Shown here: positions 8,007 to 16,569 of the stretch, in pieces
Numbering within the stretch: position 1 is the stretch's first letter
Layout: each line of letters starts with the position of its first letter
Assembly (NCBI RefSeq): GCF_046115505.1
Contig: NZ_CP170736.1
Location: 124,001-188,000, forward strand
Reading direction: 5' to 3'
From: Dellaglioa kimchii
Lineage (GTDB): Bacteria > Bacillota > Bacilli > Lactobacillales > Lactobacillaceae
DNA length: 64,000 bases
Program-made: the position numbers and the translations under genes
Notes under the pieces: generated by a model
What the model saw: only the letters and a program-made list of their open reading frames with translations
Databases searched by the model: none
What the model was told of the DNA's origin: nothing

Positions 8007-8035
8007 AAAGCCTTATATCAACATATAAGGTTTTT
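8005..8035. terminator. bidirectional terminator of tRNA-Arg
   Basis: CCTTATAT and ATATAAGG around CAAC, flanked by A-run and T-run, so it can end transcription on either strand. It lies 28 bases beyond the 3' end of tRNA-Arg on the minus strand. Confidence 0.75.
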
Positions 8036-8062
8036 CAAAAGAAAATATTTTAATTTTAACGA

Positions 8063-8134
8063 TGCGCCATGAGGGAGTCGAACCCTCAGCTCAAGAACCG
8101 GAATCTTACGTGCTATCCATTACACCAACGGCGC
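8063..8134 (-). tRNA. tRNA-Arg (anticodon CCG)
   Basis: 72 bases on the minus strand. Acceptor arms GCGCCGT and ATGGCGC, D arm with AATGGAT loop, anticodon stem TAAGA/TCTTG with loop TTCCGGT (anticodon CCG), T arm GAGGG-TTCGACT-CCCTC, discriminator A. CCA is not encoded. Confidence 0.93.
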
Positions 8135-8201
8135 AGTATAGTTAATAGTTTAGCTGAATTACGTAAAAAAAACAAGTAACGAAAGCGGAGGTTGAGAAAA
8201 A

Positions 8202-9539
8202 ATGGCTATTGAACAGAAATTTAAGCAACAACAAACGCAAATTCAAAAACTGGCAATGACACCAGAGCTCCAACAATCAATTAAAATGTTACAATATAAT
8301 ATAGAAGATTTACAAGAATTTGTCACTGAAAAAGTGATGGAAAACCCTTTGATTGAAGCTATTGATGATAATCAGAGAATCCAAGCGGGGGAATCTCGTT
8401 ATAAAGTTAATCTAACAACAACTGGCGATACTGATTATATGAATTCAGTTAGTGATGATGAATCACAATCTTTATTGGATTATTTATTGGAACAAATTTA
8501 TCTAACGATGCGTCAAACACCACTTAGAAAGGTTGTTCTTTACTTAGTAGATTATATTGAACAGACGGGCTATTTTAATGCTAATTTGGATGATTTAGCA
8601 GAAGAATCAGGAATACCACCCATTATGTTATTAGACGCGTTAACCTTGATTCAACGCTTAGATCCGCCCGGTGTTGGTGCACGTAATTTACAAGAAAGTT
8701 TAATGTTACAGATTGATTCTGATGACTTAGCACCTAAATTGGCATATACAGTTATAAAAGATGATTTTGATAATTTTGTCGATCGTAAATGGGCAGATAT
8801 AGCAAAAAAATATCGTGTTAATCTTTCAGAAATTCAAGAAATATCAGATTTTGTTCGCACATTATCACCTAATCCAGGTGCTGGATTTGGGACAACTAGA
8901 ATTGGCAAAATCTATCCAGATTTAGTTTTGAAAAAAAGTAATAATGAATTAACATTATTCAAAGTTCGGGGTGCACAGCCTGAAGTTGTTTTTCAGCAAA
9001 AATATTTTGATGATATGTCAAAAGACCAAGATCCTGAAGTAATTAAATATTTAACTGAAAAGAAACGGGAATATGAATGGCTAGTTCATGGTTTGAAACA
9101 ACGTGGTGATACCATTTTAAAAGTAGGACAATATATTTTGAAATATCAGGCTGACTTCTTCGCTGATAAAACCAAACCAATTAAGCCATTACTTTTGCGG
9201 GAAGTTGCAGCCGCTTTAGGTGTTCACGAATCAACGATTAGTCGAACTGTTAATGATAAGTACATTGAAACAGAATCTGGTGTTTATGAAATAAAATCAT
9301 TCTTTGGACAAATCGCAAATAAGAACAAAAAGAATGCTGAAGAGCTATCTTCGAAAACGATTATGACAACCATGCAGACCCTAATCGAATCTGAAGATAA
9401 AACGAAACCTTTCTCCGATCAAAAAATAGTTTTACAATTAATGAAGCAAAACATCGATATTTCGAGACGGACAGTTGCAAAATATCGTGAAAACCTGAAC
9501 ATTCCATCGTCATCCGCAAGAAAACGCTACAAGGATTAG
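8202..9539 (+). CDS. rpoN: RNA polymerase sigma-54 factor
   Basis: 445 residues. A Gln-rich N-terminal activator-interacting region (TPELQQSIKMLQYN, about 20-33) is followed by the core-binding domain, a helix-turn-helix (HESTISRTVNDKYIET) and the C-terminal RpoN box SRRTVAKYRE (about 421-430), which contacts the -24 element. Sigma-54 needs an AAA+ activator; in Lactobacillales it typically drives sugar PTS operons through LevR-type regulators, but none is encoded in this window. RBS GGAGG lies before the ATG. Location immediately upstream of cggR is common in this group. Confidence 0.96.
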   Translation: MAIEQKFKQQQTQIQKLAMTPELQQSIKMLQYNIEDLQEFVTEKVMENPLIEAIDDNQRIQAGESRYKVNLTTTGDTDYMNSVSDDESQSLLDYLLEQIYLTMRQTPLRKVVLYLVDYIEQTGYFNANLDDLAEESGIPPIMLLDALTLIQRLDPPGVGARNLQESLMLQIDSDDLAPKLAYTVIKDDFDNFVDRKWADIAKKYRVNLSEIQEISDFVRTLSPNPGAGFGTTRIGKIYPDLVLKKSNNELTLFKVRGAQPEVVFQQKYFDDMSKDQDPEVIKYLTEKKREYEWLVHGLKQRGDTILKVGQYILKYQADFFADKTKPIKPLLLREVAAALGVHESTISRTVNDKYIETESGVYEIKSFFGQIANKNKKNAEELSSKTIMTTMQTLIESEDKTKPFSDQKIVLQLMKQNIDISRRTVAKYRENLNIPSSSARKRYKD

Positions 9540-9608
9540 GAACAATTATGACCTTATCTCATATATCAAACGTCAATTGCTGACATGGCAGATAGTCGTT
9601 TGAAGTGC

Positions 9609-9637
9609 TTGCAAAGTATGAAACAACCTGATATAAT
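9609..9637 (+). promoter_or_regulatory. sigma-A promoter of the glycolytic operon
   Basis: TTGCAA, 17 bases, TATAAT. Located 130 bases before cggR and just upstream of the CggR operator. Confidence 0.75.
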
Positions 9638-9712
9638 TTGTCTTGTAATAAAGGTATGAAGACACTTTGATTAATGCAGAATGTTATCGTGCTTTGTTTT
9701 TTTAGAATTAAT

Positions 9713-9749
9713 GGGTCATAATGCGACACTGTGGGACAAATAATGCCCC
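9713..9749 (+). promoter_or_regulatory. CggR operator, two direct repeats
   Basis: GGGTCATAATGCGAC and GGGACAAATAATGCCCC start exactly 20 bases apart. They match the known Bacillus CggR operator pattern (tandem GGGAC-N6-TGTC-like half operators). Located downstream of the promoter, where CggR would block elongation until fructose-1,6-bisphosphate releases it. Confidence 0.75.
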
Positions 9750-9768
9750 ATAAGAGAGCAGGTGCAGT

Positions 9769-10797
9769 ATGCATCATGAATTAGAGTGGATCGAAGCAAT
9801 TGCACCAGACATGATTAAAGTTTTAAAACAAAGATATTTCGTTTTAAGACAGATTGAATGGATGATGCCTGTTGGTCGCAGAATGTTGGCAGCAACTTTA
9901 AATCTAAGCGAACGCGTTATGAGAACTGAAACAGATTTTCTGCGTAAGCAAGAACTTATCGTCGTTGGTAAGTCAGGAATGACGCTAACGGATAGAGGTA
10001 TATCAGTACTACATGGCCTTGAAAAAGTGATGGATAATTTAGTTGGTGTTCGACAGGATGAACAAGAGTTGAGTCGGATTTTAGGCATTGAACATTGTTT
10101 GATTGTATCAGGCGATTCCGATGAACAACCTAAAGTTTTAGAGTCAATGGGTAAGAGTCTAGCTGCTAAGTTAGCACTCTTATTGCCAGAAGGTAAAAAT
10201 TTAATTGCGGTAATGGGTGGCACAACGATGGCTCAAGTAGCTGATCAGTTGACGACACGTCTTTCAATTAAGCGCGATTTAACTTTTTTACCAGCCAGAG
10301 GTGGTGTTGGTGAATCAGTAGATATACAAGCCAACTCGATTAGTGGTAAGATGGCATTACACACAGGTGGTAAACATAGAGCCTTGTATGTACCTGAACA
10401 ACTAAGTGAGAAAACGTACGAGCCTCTTCTTGAAGAACCGAGCATTCAAGAAGTTTTGAACTTAATCAAGGAAAGCAATGCTGTAATTCACAGTATTGGA
10501 GAAGCAATGCATATGGCTAAGCGTCGTGACATGTCTAGTGGTATAATAGACATGTTGAAAGATGACAAAGCTGTAGGTGAGGCATTCGGATATTTCTTTG
10601 ATGCTCAAGGCAAGGTCGTTTATAGGATTCCTCGTATCGGTTTACAAATAGAGGATCTCACGCACATAAAATGTATTTTCGCAGTTGCAGGTGGCCATTC
10701 TAAGGCTGAAGCAATTGTGGCATACATGAAACTTGCACCTAAACAGACGTGGTTAATCACGGATGAGGGTGCCGCAAACTCGATTTTAAAAAAGTAG
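9769..10797 (+). CDS. cggR: central glycolytic genes regulator
   Basis: 342 residues, the usual length for CggR. An N-terminal winged helix-turn-helix (about 25-85, with MLAATLNLSERVMRTETDFL) is followed by a SorC/DeoR-type sugar-phosphate-binding domain (about 90-340; motifs VMGGTTMAQVA and FLPARGGVGE). It represses its own operon by binding the operator at 9713-9749; in the family fructose-1,6-bisphosphate relieves repression. First gene of cggR-gap-pgk-tpiA-eno. A short hairpin separates it from gap, which fits the strong excess of gap over cggR transcript known in Bacillus. Confidence 0.96.
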   Translation: MHHELEWIEAIAPDMIKVLKQRYFVLRQIEWMMPVGRRMLAATLNLSERVMRTETDFLRKQELIVVGKSGMTLTDRGISVLHGLEKVMDNLVGVRQDEQELSRILGIEHCLIVSGDSDEQPKVLESMGKSLAAKLALLLPEGKNLIAVMGGTTMAQVADQLTTRLSIKRDLTFLPARGGVGESVDIQANSISGKMALHTGGKHRALYVPEQLSEKTYEPLLEEPSIQEVLNLIKESNAVIHSIGEAMHMAKRRDMSSGIIDMLKDDKAVGEAFGYFFDAQGKVVYRIPRIGLQIEDLTHIKCIFAVAGGHSKAEAIVAYMKLAPKQTWLITDEGAANSILKK

Positions 10798-10816
10798 TGT
10801 GCAAACACGCTTTTTA
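10796..10816 (+). terminator. short hairpin between cggR and gap
   Basis: AGTGTG pairs with CACGCT around CAAA and is followed by TTTTT. Weak (6 bp). It overlaps the cggR stop and could act as partial terminator or as a processing/stability element; related hairpins separate cggR from gap in other Firmicutes. Confidence 0.5.
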
Positions 10817-10857
10817 AAATAAATAAATCTTCATTTCCTAAAGGAGGAAATTTAAGT

Positions 10858-11877
10858 ATGTCAGTAAAAGTTGGTATTAACGGTTTTGGCCGTATTGGTC
10901 GTTTAGCTTTCCGTCGTATTGCTGAAGTTTCAGATAACATCGAAGTTGTAGCAATCAACGATTTAACTTCTCCATCAATGTTGGCTCATTTATTAAAATA
11001 TGATACAGCCCATGGTAACTTCGACGCAGAAGTTAGCGCAACAGATAATGGTATTGTTGTTAATGGTAAGGAAATTCCTGTATATGCAGAAGCAGATGCA
11101 TCAAATATTCCTTGGGTTAAAAACAATAATGTTGATATCGTATTAGAATCAACTGGTTTTTACGCATCAGAAGAAAAAGCTTCAGCTCATATTAAAGCTG
11201 GCGCAAAACGTGTATTAATCTCAGCTCCTGCTGGTAAAATGCCTACAATCGTTTACGGTGTAAATGATGACATTTTAACTTCAGATACTAAGATTGCTTC
11301 TGCTGGTTCATGTACTACTAACTGTTTAGCACCACTTGCTGGCGCTGTTAACGATGCTTTCGGTATCGAAGTTGGTACAATGACAACAGTTCATGCATAC
11401 ACAGCTACACAAAAATTACAAGATGGTCCTGACCGTGGTGGAAACTTACGTGCTGCACGCGCTGCTGCAGGTAACACAATTCCTCATTCTACTGGTGCTG
11501 CTAAAGCTATCGGTATGGTAATCCCTGATCTTGTTGGTAAATTGAATGGCCATGCACAACGTGTCCCAGTTATTACTGGTTCATTGACAGAATTGGTTAC
11601 AATCTTGAAATCAAAAGATCTTACAGTTGATGAAGTAAATGCTGCTATTAAAGCAAGAACTGAAAACAACGAATCATTTGGTTACAATGCTGACGAAATC
11701 GTTTCATCAGATATCATTGGTACAAGTTTTGGTTCAATCTTTGACCCAACACAAACTGAAGTAACTGGTACTGGCGCTAACCAATTGGTTAAAACTGTTG
11801 CTTGGTACGATAACGAATCTGGCTTTACAGCACAAATGATTCGTACATTAGAAAAATTTGCTAGCTTAGAAGCATAA
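10858..11877 (+). CDS. gap: glyceraldehyde-3-phosphate dehydrogenase
   Basis: 339 residues. NAD-binding N-terminus VGINGFGRIGRLAFRR, catalytic Cys152 in SAGSCTTNCLAPL, and the conserved KLNGHAQRVPV and WYDNESGF. Catalyses oxidative phosphorylation of glyceraldehyde-3-phosphate to 1,3-bisphosphoglycerate in glycolysis. ATG follows AAAGGAGG, a near-perfect ribosome site. Codon use is strongly biased as in highly expressed genes. A terminator-like hairpin follows before pgk. Confidence 0.98.
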   Translation: MSVKVGINGFGRIGRLAFRRIAEVSDNIEVVAINDLTSPSMLAHLLKYDTAHGNFDAEVSATDNGIVVNGKEIPVYAEADASNIPWVKNNNVDIVLESTGFYASEEKASAHIKAGAKRVLISAPAGKMPTIVYGVNDDILTSDTKIASAGSCTTNCLAPLAGAVNDAFGIEVGTMTTVHAYTATQKLQDGPDRGGNLRAARAAAGNTIPHSTGAAKAIGMVIPDLVGKLNGHAQRVPVITGSLTELVTILKSKDLTVDEVNAAIKARTENNESFGYNADEIVSSDIIGTSFGSIFDPTQTEVTGTGANQLVKTVAWYDNESGFTAQMIRTLEKFASLEA

Positions 11878-11916
11878 TCTAGTTAAACTTTTTTAAAACC
11901 GCATATAACTATGCTT

Positions 11917-11951
11917 AGGCGGAGGGACGCAATACTCCCTCTGCCTTTTTA
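11917..11951 (+). terminator. strong terminator-like hairpin between gap and pgk
   Basis: GGCGGAGGGA pairs over 10 bp (one G-U) with TCCCTCTGCC around CGCAATAC, then TTTTT. It looks like an intrinsic terminator inside the operon. Partial read-through would give less pgk than gap transcript; it may also protect the gap 3' end. Confidence 0.75.
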
Positions 11952-11982
11952 TTTAATCAAAATTACACAGGAGGCTATTATA

Positions 11983-13173
11983 ATGGCTAAATTAATCGTT
12001 TCAGATTTAGATGTAAATGACAAAAAAGTTTTAATTCGTGTCGATTTTAATGTTCCTATTAAAAACGGTGTGATTGGTAACGATAACCGTATCGTTGCTG
12101 CATTACCAACTATCAAATATGTAACTGAAAATGGTGGTAAAGCCATTCTTCTTTCTCATCTTGGTCGTATTAAGACTGAAGAAGACAAAAAAGAATTATC
12201 ATTACGTCCAGTTGCAGAACGTTTATCTAACTTATTAAACAAACCTGTTACTTTTGTTCCTGCTACACGTGGTCCTCAATTAGAAGACGCAATTGCAGCA
12301 ATGAAAGACGGCGATGTTTTAGTAATGGAAAACACACGTTTTGAAGATTTAGATGGTAAAAAAGAAAGCAAAAACGATCCTGAATTAGGTAAATACTGGG
12401 CTTCACTTGGCGACTTGTTTGTCAATGATGCTTTCGGTACAGCTCATCGTGCACATGCTTCTAACGTTGGAATCTCAAGCAACATGGAACAAGCTGCTGC
12501 TGGATTCTTAATGGAAAAAGAAATCAAATTCTTAGGTGAAGCTGTTGACGAACCAAAACGTCCATTTGTTGCTATCTTAGGTGGCGCAAAAGTTTCAGAT
12601 AAGATTGGTGTTATTTCTCATTTACTTAAAAAAGCTGACAAAGTTATCGTTGGTGGTGGTATGACTTATACTTTCTACGCTGCTAAAGGTATGAAGATTG
12701 GTTCATCATTAGTTGAAACAGACAAAATTGATTTAGCTAAACAAATCATTGAAGAAGCTGGCGACAAATTAGTATTACCAGTTGATTCAATCGTTGCTGA
12801 AAAATTTGATAACGATGTTGAACACAAAACTGTTGATGGTGACATTCCTGACGGTTACATGGCATTGGATATCGGACCTAAATCTGTTGCAGAATTTAAA
12901 GATGTTTTAAAAGATGCTAAAACAGTTGTATGGAACGGACCAATGGGTGTATTCGAAATGAGCAACTATGCTAACGGAACACTTGAAATCGGTAAATTCT
13001 TGGGTACTTTATCAGAAGCTACAACAATCGTTGGTGGTGGTGATTCAACTGCTGCTGTTCAACAATTAGGTGTTGCTGATCAATTAACTCATATTTCTAC
13101 TGGTGGTGGCGCTTCACTTGAATACCTTGAAGGTAAAACTTTACCAGGTATTGCTGCTATTACAACAAAATAA
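11983..13173 (+). CDS. pgk: phosphoglycerate kinase
   Basis: 396 residues from the ATG at 11983, which follows AGGAGG by 9 bases; an upstream extension of the frame covers the hairpin and is not coding. Shows VLIRVDFNVPIKNG, LLSHLGRIK, VNDAFGTAHRAHAS, ILGGAKVSDKIG, and the nucleotide loop VVWNGPMGVFE and GGGDSTAAV. Transfers phosphate from 1,3-bisphosphoglycerate to ADP in glycolysis. Third gene of the glycolytic operon. Confidence 0.98.
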   Translation: MAKLIVSDLDVNDKKVLIRVDFNVPIKNGVIGNDNRIVAALPTIKYVTENGGKAILLSHLGRIKTEEDKKELSLRPVAERLSNLLNKPVTFVPATRGPQLEDAIAAMKDGDVLVMENTRFEDLDGKKESKNDPELGKYWASLGDLFVNDAFGTAHRAHASNVGISSNMEQAAAGFLMEKEIKFLGEAVDEPKRPFVAILGGAKVSDKIGVISHLLKKADKVIVGGGMTYTFYAAKGMKIGSSLVETDKIDLAKQIIEEAGDKLVLPVDSIVAEKFDNDVEHKTVDGDIPDGYMALDIGPKSVAEFKDVLKDAKTVVWNGPMGVFEMSNYANGTLEIGKFLGTLSEATTIVGGGDSTAAVQQLGVADQLTHISTGGGASLEYLEGKTLPGIAAITTK

Positions 13174-13227
13174 TTTTTAATTAAATTGTCGTAAGAAACC
13201 GTCTATTAACGAAAGGAAGTTATTATT

Positions 13228-13983
13228 TTGCGTAAACCAATTATTGCTGGTAACTGGAAAATGAACAAAGGCCCTAAAGAAACTGCTGAATTCGTAGCAG
13301 GTCTTAAAGGTAAATTACCAAAGTTTGACGATGTTGAATCTGTTATTGCTGCTCCTGCAGTAGATTTACAAACATTACTTGATGCTGCTAAAGGTACTGA
13401 CTTAAAAGTTGCTGCTGAAAATGCATACTTTGAAGATGAAGGTGCTTTTACTGGTGAAACTTCACCAAAAGTTCTTTCTGAAATGGGTGTTGACTATGTT
13501 GTTATTGGTCATTCAGAACGTCGCGAATACTTCGGCGAAAATGATGACGATATTAACAAAAAAGCACATGCTGTTTTCAATAACGGTATGGTTCCTATTA
13601 TCTGCTGTGGTGAAACGTTAGAACAACGTCAAGCCGGCGAAGCAGAATCATGGGTTGCTGGACAAGTTTCTGCTGCATTAAGAGGCTTATCTGTTGAACA
13701 AGTTAAACTTGCAGTTATTGCATACGAACCAATCTGGGCTATCGGTACTGGTGAAACAGCTACTTCTGACCAAGCACAAGAAATCTGTGCAGTAATTCGT
13801 AAAACAGTTGCTGATTTGTATGACCAAACAGTTGCTGATAAAGTTCGTATCCAATACGGTGGTTCAGTTAAACCTGGTAACGTCGTAGAATTAATGGGTA
13901 AAGACGATATTGATGGTGGTTTAGTTGGTGGCGCAAGTATGGAAACTGCTTCATACTTAGACCTTGTTAACTTCAAAGCATAA
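13228..13983 (+). CDS. tpiA: triosephosphate isomerase
   Basis: 251 residues from a TTG start behind GAAAGGAAG. N-terminus RKPIIAGNWKMNK with the substrate Asn/Lys pair, catalytic His in VIGHSERREYFGE, catalytic Glu in AYEPIWAIGTG and the phosphate-binding YGGSVKPGN. Interconverts dihydroxyacetone phosphate and glyceraldehyde-3-phosphate. Lies between pgk and eno in the glycolytic operon. Confidence 0.98.
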   Translation: MRKPIIAGNWKMNKGPKETAEFVAGLKGKLPKFDDVESVIAAPAVDLQTLLDAAKGTDLKVAAENAYFEDEGAFTGETSPKVLSEMGVDYVVIGHSERREYFGENDDDINKKAHAVFNNGMVPIICCGETLEQRQAGEAESWVAGQVSAALRGLSVEQVKLAVIAYEPIWAIGTGETATSDQAQEICAVIRKTVADLYDQTVADKVRIQYGGSVKPGNVVELMGKDDIDGGLVGGASMETASYLDLVNFKA

Positions 13984-14007
13984 TTCGTATTTTAGCTGTT
14001 AAAAAGA

Positions 14008-14036
14008 TTGAAAATGAATCAATAAACTATTAAAAT
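14008..14036 (+). promoter_or_regulatory. possible internal promoter for eno
   Basis: TTGAAA, 17 bases, TAAAAT, in the 113-base gap before eno. Would allow eno to be expressed partly independent of CggR. Confidence 0.4.
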
Positions 14037-14096
14037 AATGGTAAGGGTGTTATTGTATCCCCGCCAAAAAACGTTTTTAAAGGAGAGTACAAATTT

Positions 14097-15425
14097 ATGT
14101 CAATGATTACAGATATTTATGCACGCGAAGTTCTAGATTCACGCGGTAACCCAACTGTTGAAGTTGAAGTTTACACAGAAGACGGCGCAATGGGCCGCGG
14201 AATTGTTCCTTCAGGTGCTTCAACTGGTGAACATGAAGCCGTTGAATTACGTGATGGCGACAAATCTCGTTACATGGGCTTAGGTGTTACTAAAGCTGTT
14301 GACAACGTAAACAACATTATCGTTAAAGAAATTGTTGGATATGATGTTACTGATCAAGTTGGTATTGATAAAGCTATGATCGCATTAGATGGTACACCAA
14401 ACAAAGGCAAATTGGGCGCTAACGCTATTTTAGGTGTTTCAATTGCTGCTGCTCGTGCTGCTGCTGATGAATTAGAAGTTCCTTTATACAGTTACTTAGG
14501 CGGATTTAACGCACATGTCCTTCCAACTCCTATGATGAACGTTATCAATGGTGGATCACATGCTAACAACAGTGTTGATTTCCAAGAATTCATGATCATG
14601 CCTGTTGGCGCACCTTCTATCAAAGAAGCTGTACGTATGGGTTCAGAAACATTCCATAACTTACAAAAGATTTTAGCTGAAAAAGGCTACTCTACTGCTG
14701 TTGGTGATGAAGGTGGTTTCGCTCCTGATCTTAAGAACAATGAAGAACCATTTGAAATCTTAATCGAAGCAATCGAACGTGCCGGTTACAAACCTGGTAA
14801 AGATATTGCTATCGCATTTGATGCTGCTTCATCAGAATTCTACAATGCTGAAACTGGCAAATATAGATTACAATATGAAGGCGAAAATGGCCAAGATTAC
14901 ACTTCTGAAGAAATGGTTGATTTCCTTGAAGCAATCGTTGACAAATACCCAGTTATCTCAATTGAAGATGGCTTGGATGAAAACGATTGGGAAGGCTGGA
15001 AGATGATGACAGCTAAATTGGGCAACAAAGTTCAATTAGTTGGGGATGATTTATTTGTTACAAACACTGACTACCTTAAAAAAGGTATCGAAATGGGCGT
15101 TTCAAACTCAATCCTTATCAAAGTTAACCAAATCGGTACACTTACAGAAACAATGGAAGCTATCGAAATGGCTAAAGAAGCTGGTTACACAGCTATCGTT
15201 TCTCATCGTTCAGGTGAAACTGAAGATACAACTATCGCTGACTTAGTTGTTGCAACTAATGCTGGCCAAATCAAGACTGGTTCATTGAGCCGTGTTGATC
15301 GTATCGCTAAGTACAACCAATTAATGAGAATTGAAGATAACTTAGAAGAAACATCAGAATACAAAGGTATCCACTCATTCTACAACTTGAGTTCAGATGC
15401 TCGCGATACAATCGTTAACAAATAA
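14097..15425 (+). CDS. eno: enolase
   Basis: 442 residues. Typical N-terminus ITDIYAREVLDSRGNPTVEVEV-type, GASTGEHEAVELRD loop, magnesium ligands in AIAFDAASSEF, SIEDGLDENDW and LVGDDLFVTN, catalytic Lys in ILIKVNQIGTLTE, and SHRSGETEDTTIADL. Converts 2-phosphoglycerate to phosphoenolpyruvate; acts as a homomultimer in the cytoplasm. Last gene of the operon, with a strong terminator 47 bases after the stop. Start ATG after AAAGGAGAG. Confidence 0.98.
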   Translation: MSMITDIYAREVLDSRGNPTVEVEVYTEDGAMGRGIVPSGASTGEHEAVELRDGDKSRYMGLGVTKAVDNVNNIIVKEIVGYDVTDQVGIDKAMIALDGTPNKGKLGANAILGVSIAAARAAADELEVPLYSYLGGFNAHVLPTPMMNVINGGSHANNSVDFQEFMIMPVGAPSIKEAVRMGSETFHNLQKILAEKGYSTAVGDEGGFAPDLKNNEEPFEILIEAIERAGYKPGKDIAIAFDAASSEFYNAETGKYRLQYEGENGQDYTSEEMVDFLEAIVDKYPVISIEDGLDENDWEGWKMMTAKLGNKVQLVGDDLFVTNTDYLKKGIEMGVSNSILIKVNQIGTLTETMEAIEMAKEAGYTAIVSHRSGETEDTTIADLVVATNAGQIKTGSLSRVDRIAKYNQLMRIEDNLEETSEYKGIHSFYNLSSDARDTIVNK

Positions 15426-15471
15426 TTCTTTATGAATTAAGCGTTTCTGATTGAAATGACGTTTTCTAGAA

Positions 15472-15508
15472 AAGAGCATTGATGAGAAATCATCAATGCT
15501 CTTTTTTT
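15472..15508 (+). terminator. terminator of the glycolytic operon
   Basis: AGAGCATTGATGA and TCATCAATGCTCT pair perfectly around GAAA, followed by seven T. Confidence 0.92.
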
Positions 15509-15514
15509 AATAAT

Positions 15515-15577
15515 AAATACTCCCCTTAGAGTAGACGACTTGAATGTTAACAAGTCCTTACTTTGAGGGGAGTATTT
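15515..15577. terminator. 27-bp inverted repeat, probable bidirectional terminator
   Basis: Two arms of about 27 bases (AAATACTCCCCT... and ...AGGGGAGTATTT) with few mismatches surround AATGTTAA. It is flanked by an A-run and a T-run. It lies just past the end of the minus-strand LysR gene and probably terminates it. The stem is unusually long for a terminator. Confidence 0.7.
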
Positions 15578-15598
15578 TTGATACTGAGAATTTATTTT

Positions 15599-16459
15599 CT
15601 ATAAAATATTTTTAAAAAAGAGGTTAGCTGCATTTGAGAAAACTTGGTTTTTTTTCCAAATAATATTAACATTTGCGGTTAAAGGGGGATTGAAGGGAAT
15701 AAATTTTAAACTACTTTCTTGTGTATTAATAATACCGTCAATACATAAGGCAGCAAGATTTCCATCTTTTATTAGAAGTGAAGCATTATATAAAAGATTG
15801 TATGTTCCTGATATGTTAAGCTGATTTAAATTTCCGCCTAACCATTCAGAAAGTTGGTTGTCTACTAGCGATTGATTTGAAATTAATACAGAGGTAGTCA
15901 TTAAATCAATTGGGGAAACTGATTCCTTTTTTGCTAAATCATGAGTTTCATTGACTAAAATTCCCCACCGGTCTGATAGCGGTAGGCGAATATATTCATA
16001 TTTTTGCTTTTCAACAGGATCAATAATTAAGCCAAAATCGAGTAATCCTTTGTCTATTCTTTCTTTCACATCATCTGCATTACCACTATACAAGTGAACA
16101 TTGATATCTGGGTGTTTTGCAATTAGATCATTTAAAATAACAGAAACAAATTGGAAAGCTTGAGTCTCACCACCACCCACTCGGATATCCCCGCTAATCA
16201 CGTCATTATTTTGTAAGTTAGAAGTCGTCGTCGTTACTAAATCGAAAATTTCTTTTCCTCTATTTTGTAAATAAAATCCTTCTTCTGTCAAAGTTATTTC
16301 TCTATTTCCACGAGTAAAAAGTGTAACCCCCAACTCTTCTTCTAAGTCTTTTAATTGCTTAGACAAAGTCGGCTGCGATAAGTGAAGTGCGACGGCTGCT
16401 TTACTTATTGTTTTTTCTCTAGCAACTGTTAAAAAGTAATTAAGAACCCTTAAATCCAT
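15599..16459 (-). CDS. LysR-family transcriptional regulator
   Basis: 286 residues. The ATG at 16459 is chosen because AGGAGG precedes it; an upstream in-frame start at 16486 lacks one. The N-terminal helix-turn-helix (about 4-62, TISKAAVALHLSQPTLSKQL) is followed by the periplasmic-binding-like effector domain (about 90-285). Divergent from the acetyltransferase and dehydrogenase genes at 16570 and 17210, so it probably controls that pair and itself. The inducer is unknown. Confidence 0.92.
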   Translation of the reverse strand: MDLRVLNYFLTVAREKTISKAAVALHLSQPTLSKQLKDLEEELGVTLFTRGNREITLTEEGFYLQNRGKEIFDLVTTTTSNLQNNDVISGDIRVGGGETQAFQFVSVILNDLIAKHPDINVHLYSGNADDVKERIDKGLLDFGLIIDPVEKQKYEYIRLPLSDRWGILVNETHDLAKKESVSPIDLMTTSVLISNQSLVDNQLSEWLGGNLNQLNISGTYNLLYNASLLIKDGNLAALCIDGIINTQESSLKFIPFNPPLTANVNIIWKKNQVFSNAANLFFKNIL

Positions 16460-16509
16460 GATTATCCTCCTATAGTCTATAAGCATATTTGGGTATGAAA
16501 TATAAGTAT

Positions 16510-16538
16510 TAGTTATCCTTAGTGTATCTAGTTATACT
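16510..16538 (+). promoter_or_regulatory. divergent promoter/operator region for the LysR regulon
   Basis: TAGTTAT occurs twice, 19 bases apart (16510 and 16529). GTATCTAGTTATAC (16524-16537) is a near palindrome with GTAT and ATAC ends, overlapping a possible -10 (TATACT, 16533). The layout fits a LysR activation site, but the binding protein is inferred from position only. Confidence 0.4.
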
Positions 16539-16569
16539 TGATTTATCAACTAATAAGAGGAGTGATTCG

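Noticed and set aside
9559..9777. Minus-strand 72-codon frame between rpoN and cggR
   Set aside because: It covers the operon promoter and CggR operator and lacks a ribosome site.
11911..11982. 24-codon N-terminal extension of phosphoglycerate kinase
   Set aside because: It encodes the intercistronic hairpin; AGGAGG points to the ATG at 11983, which gives the normal family length.
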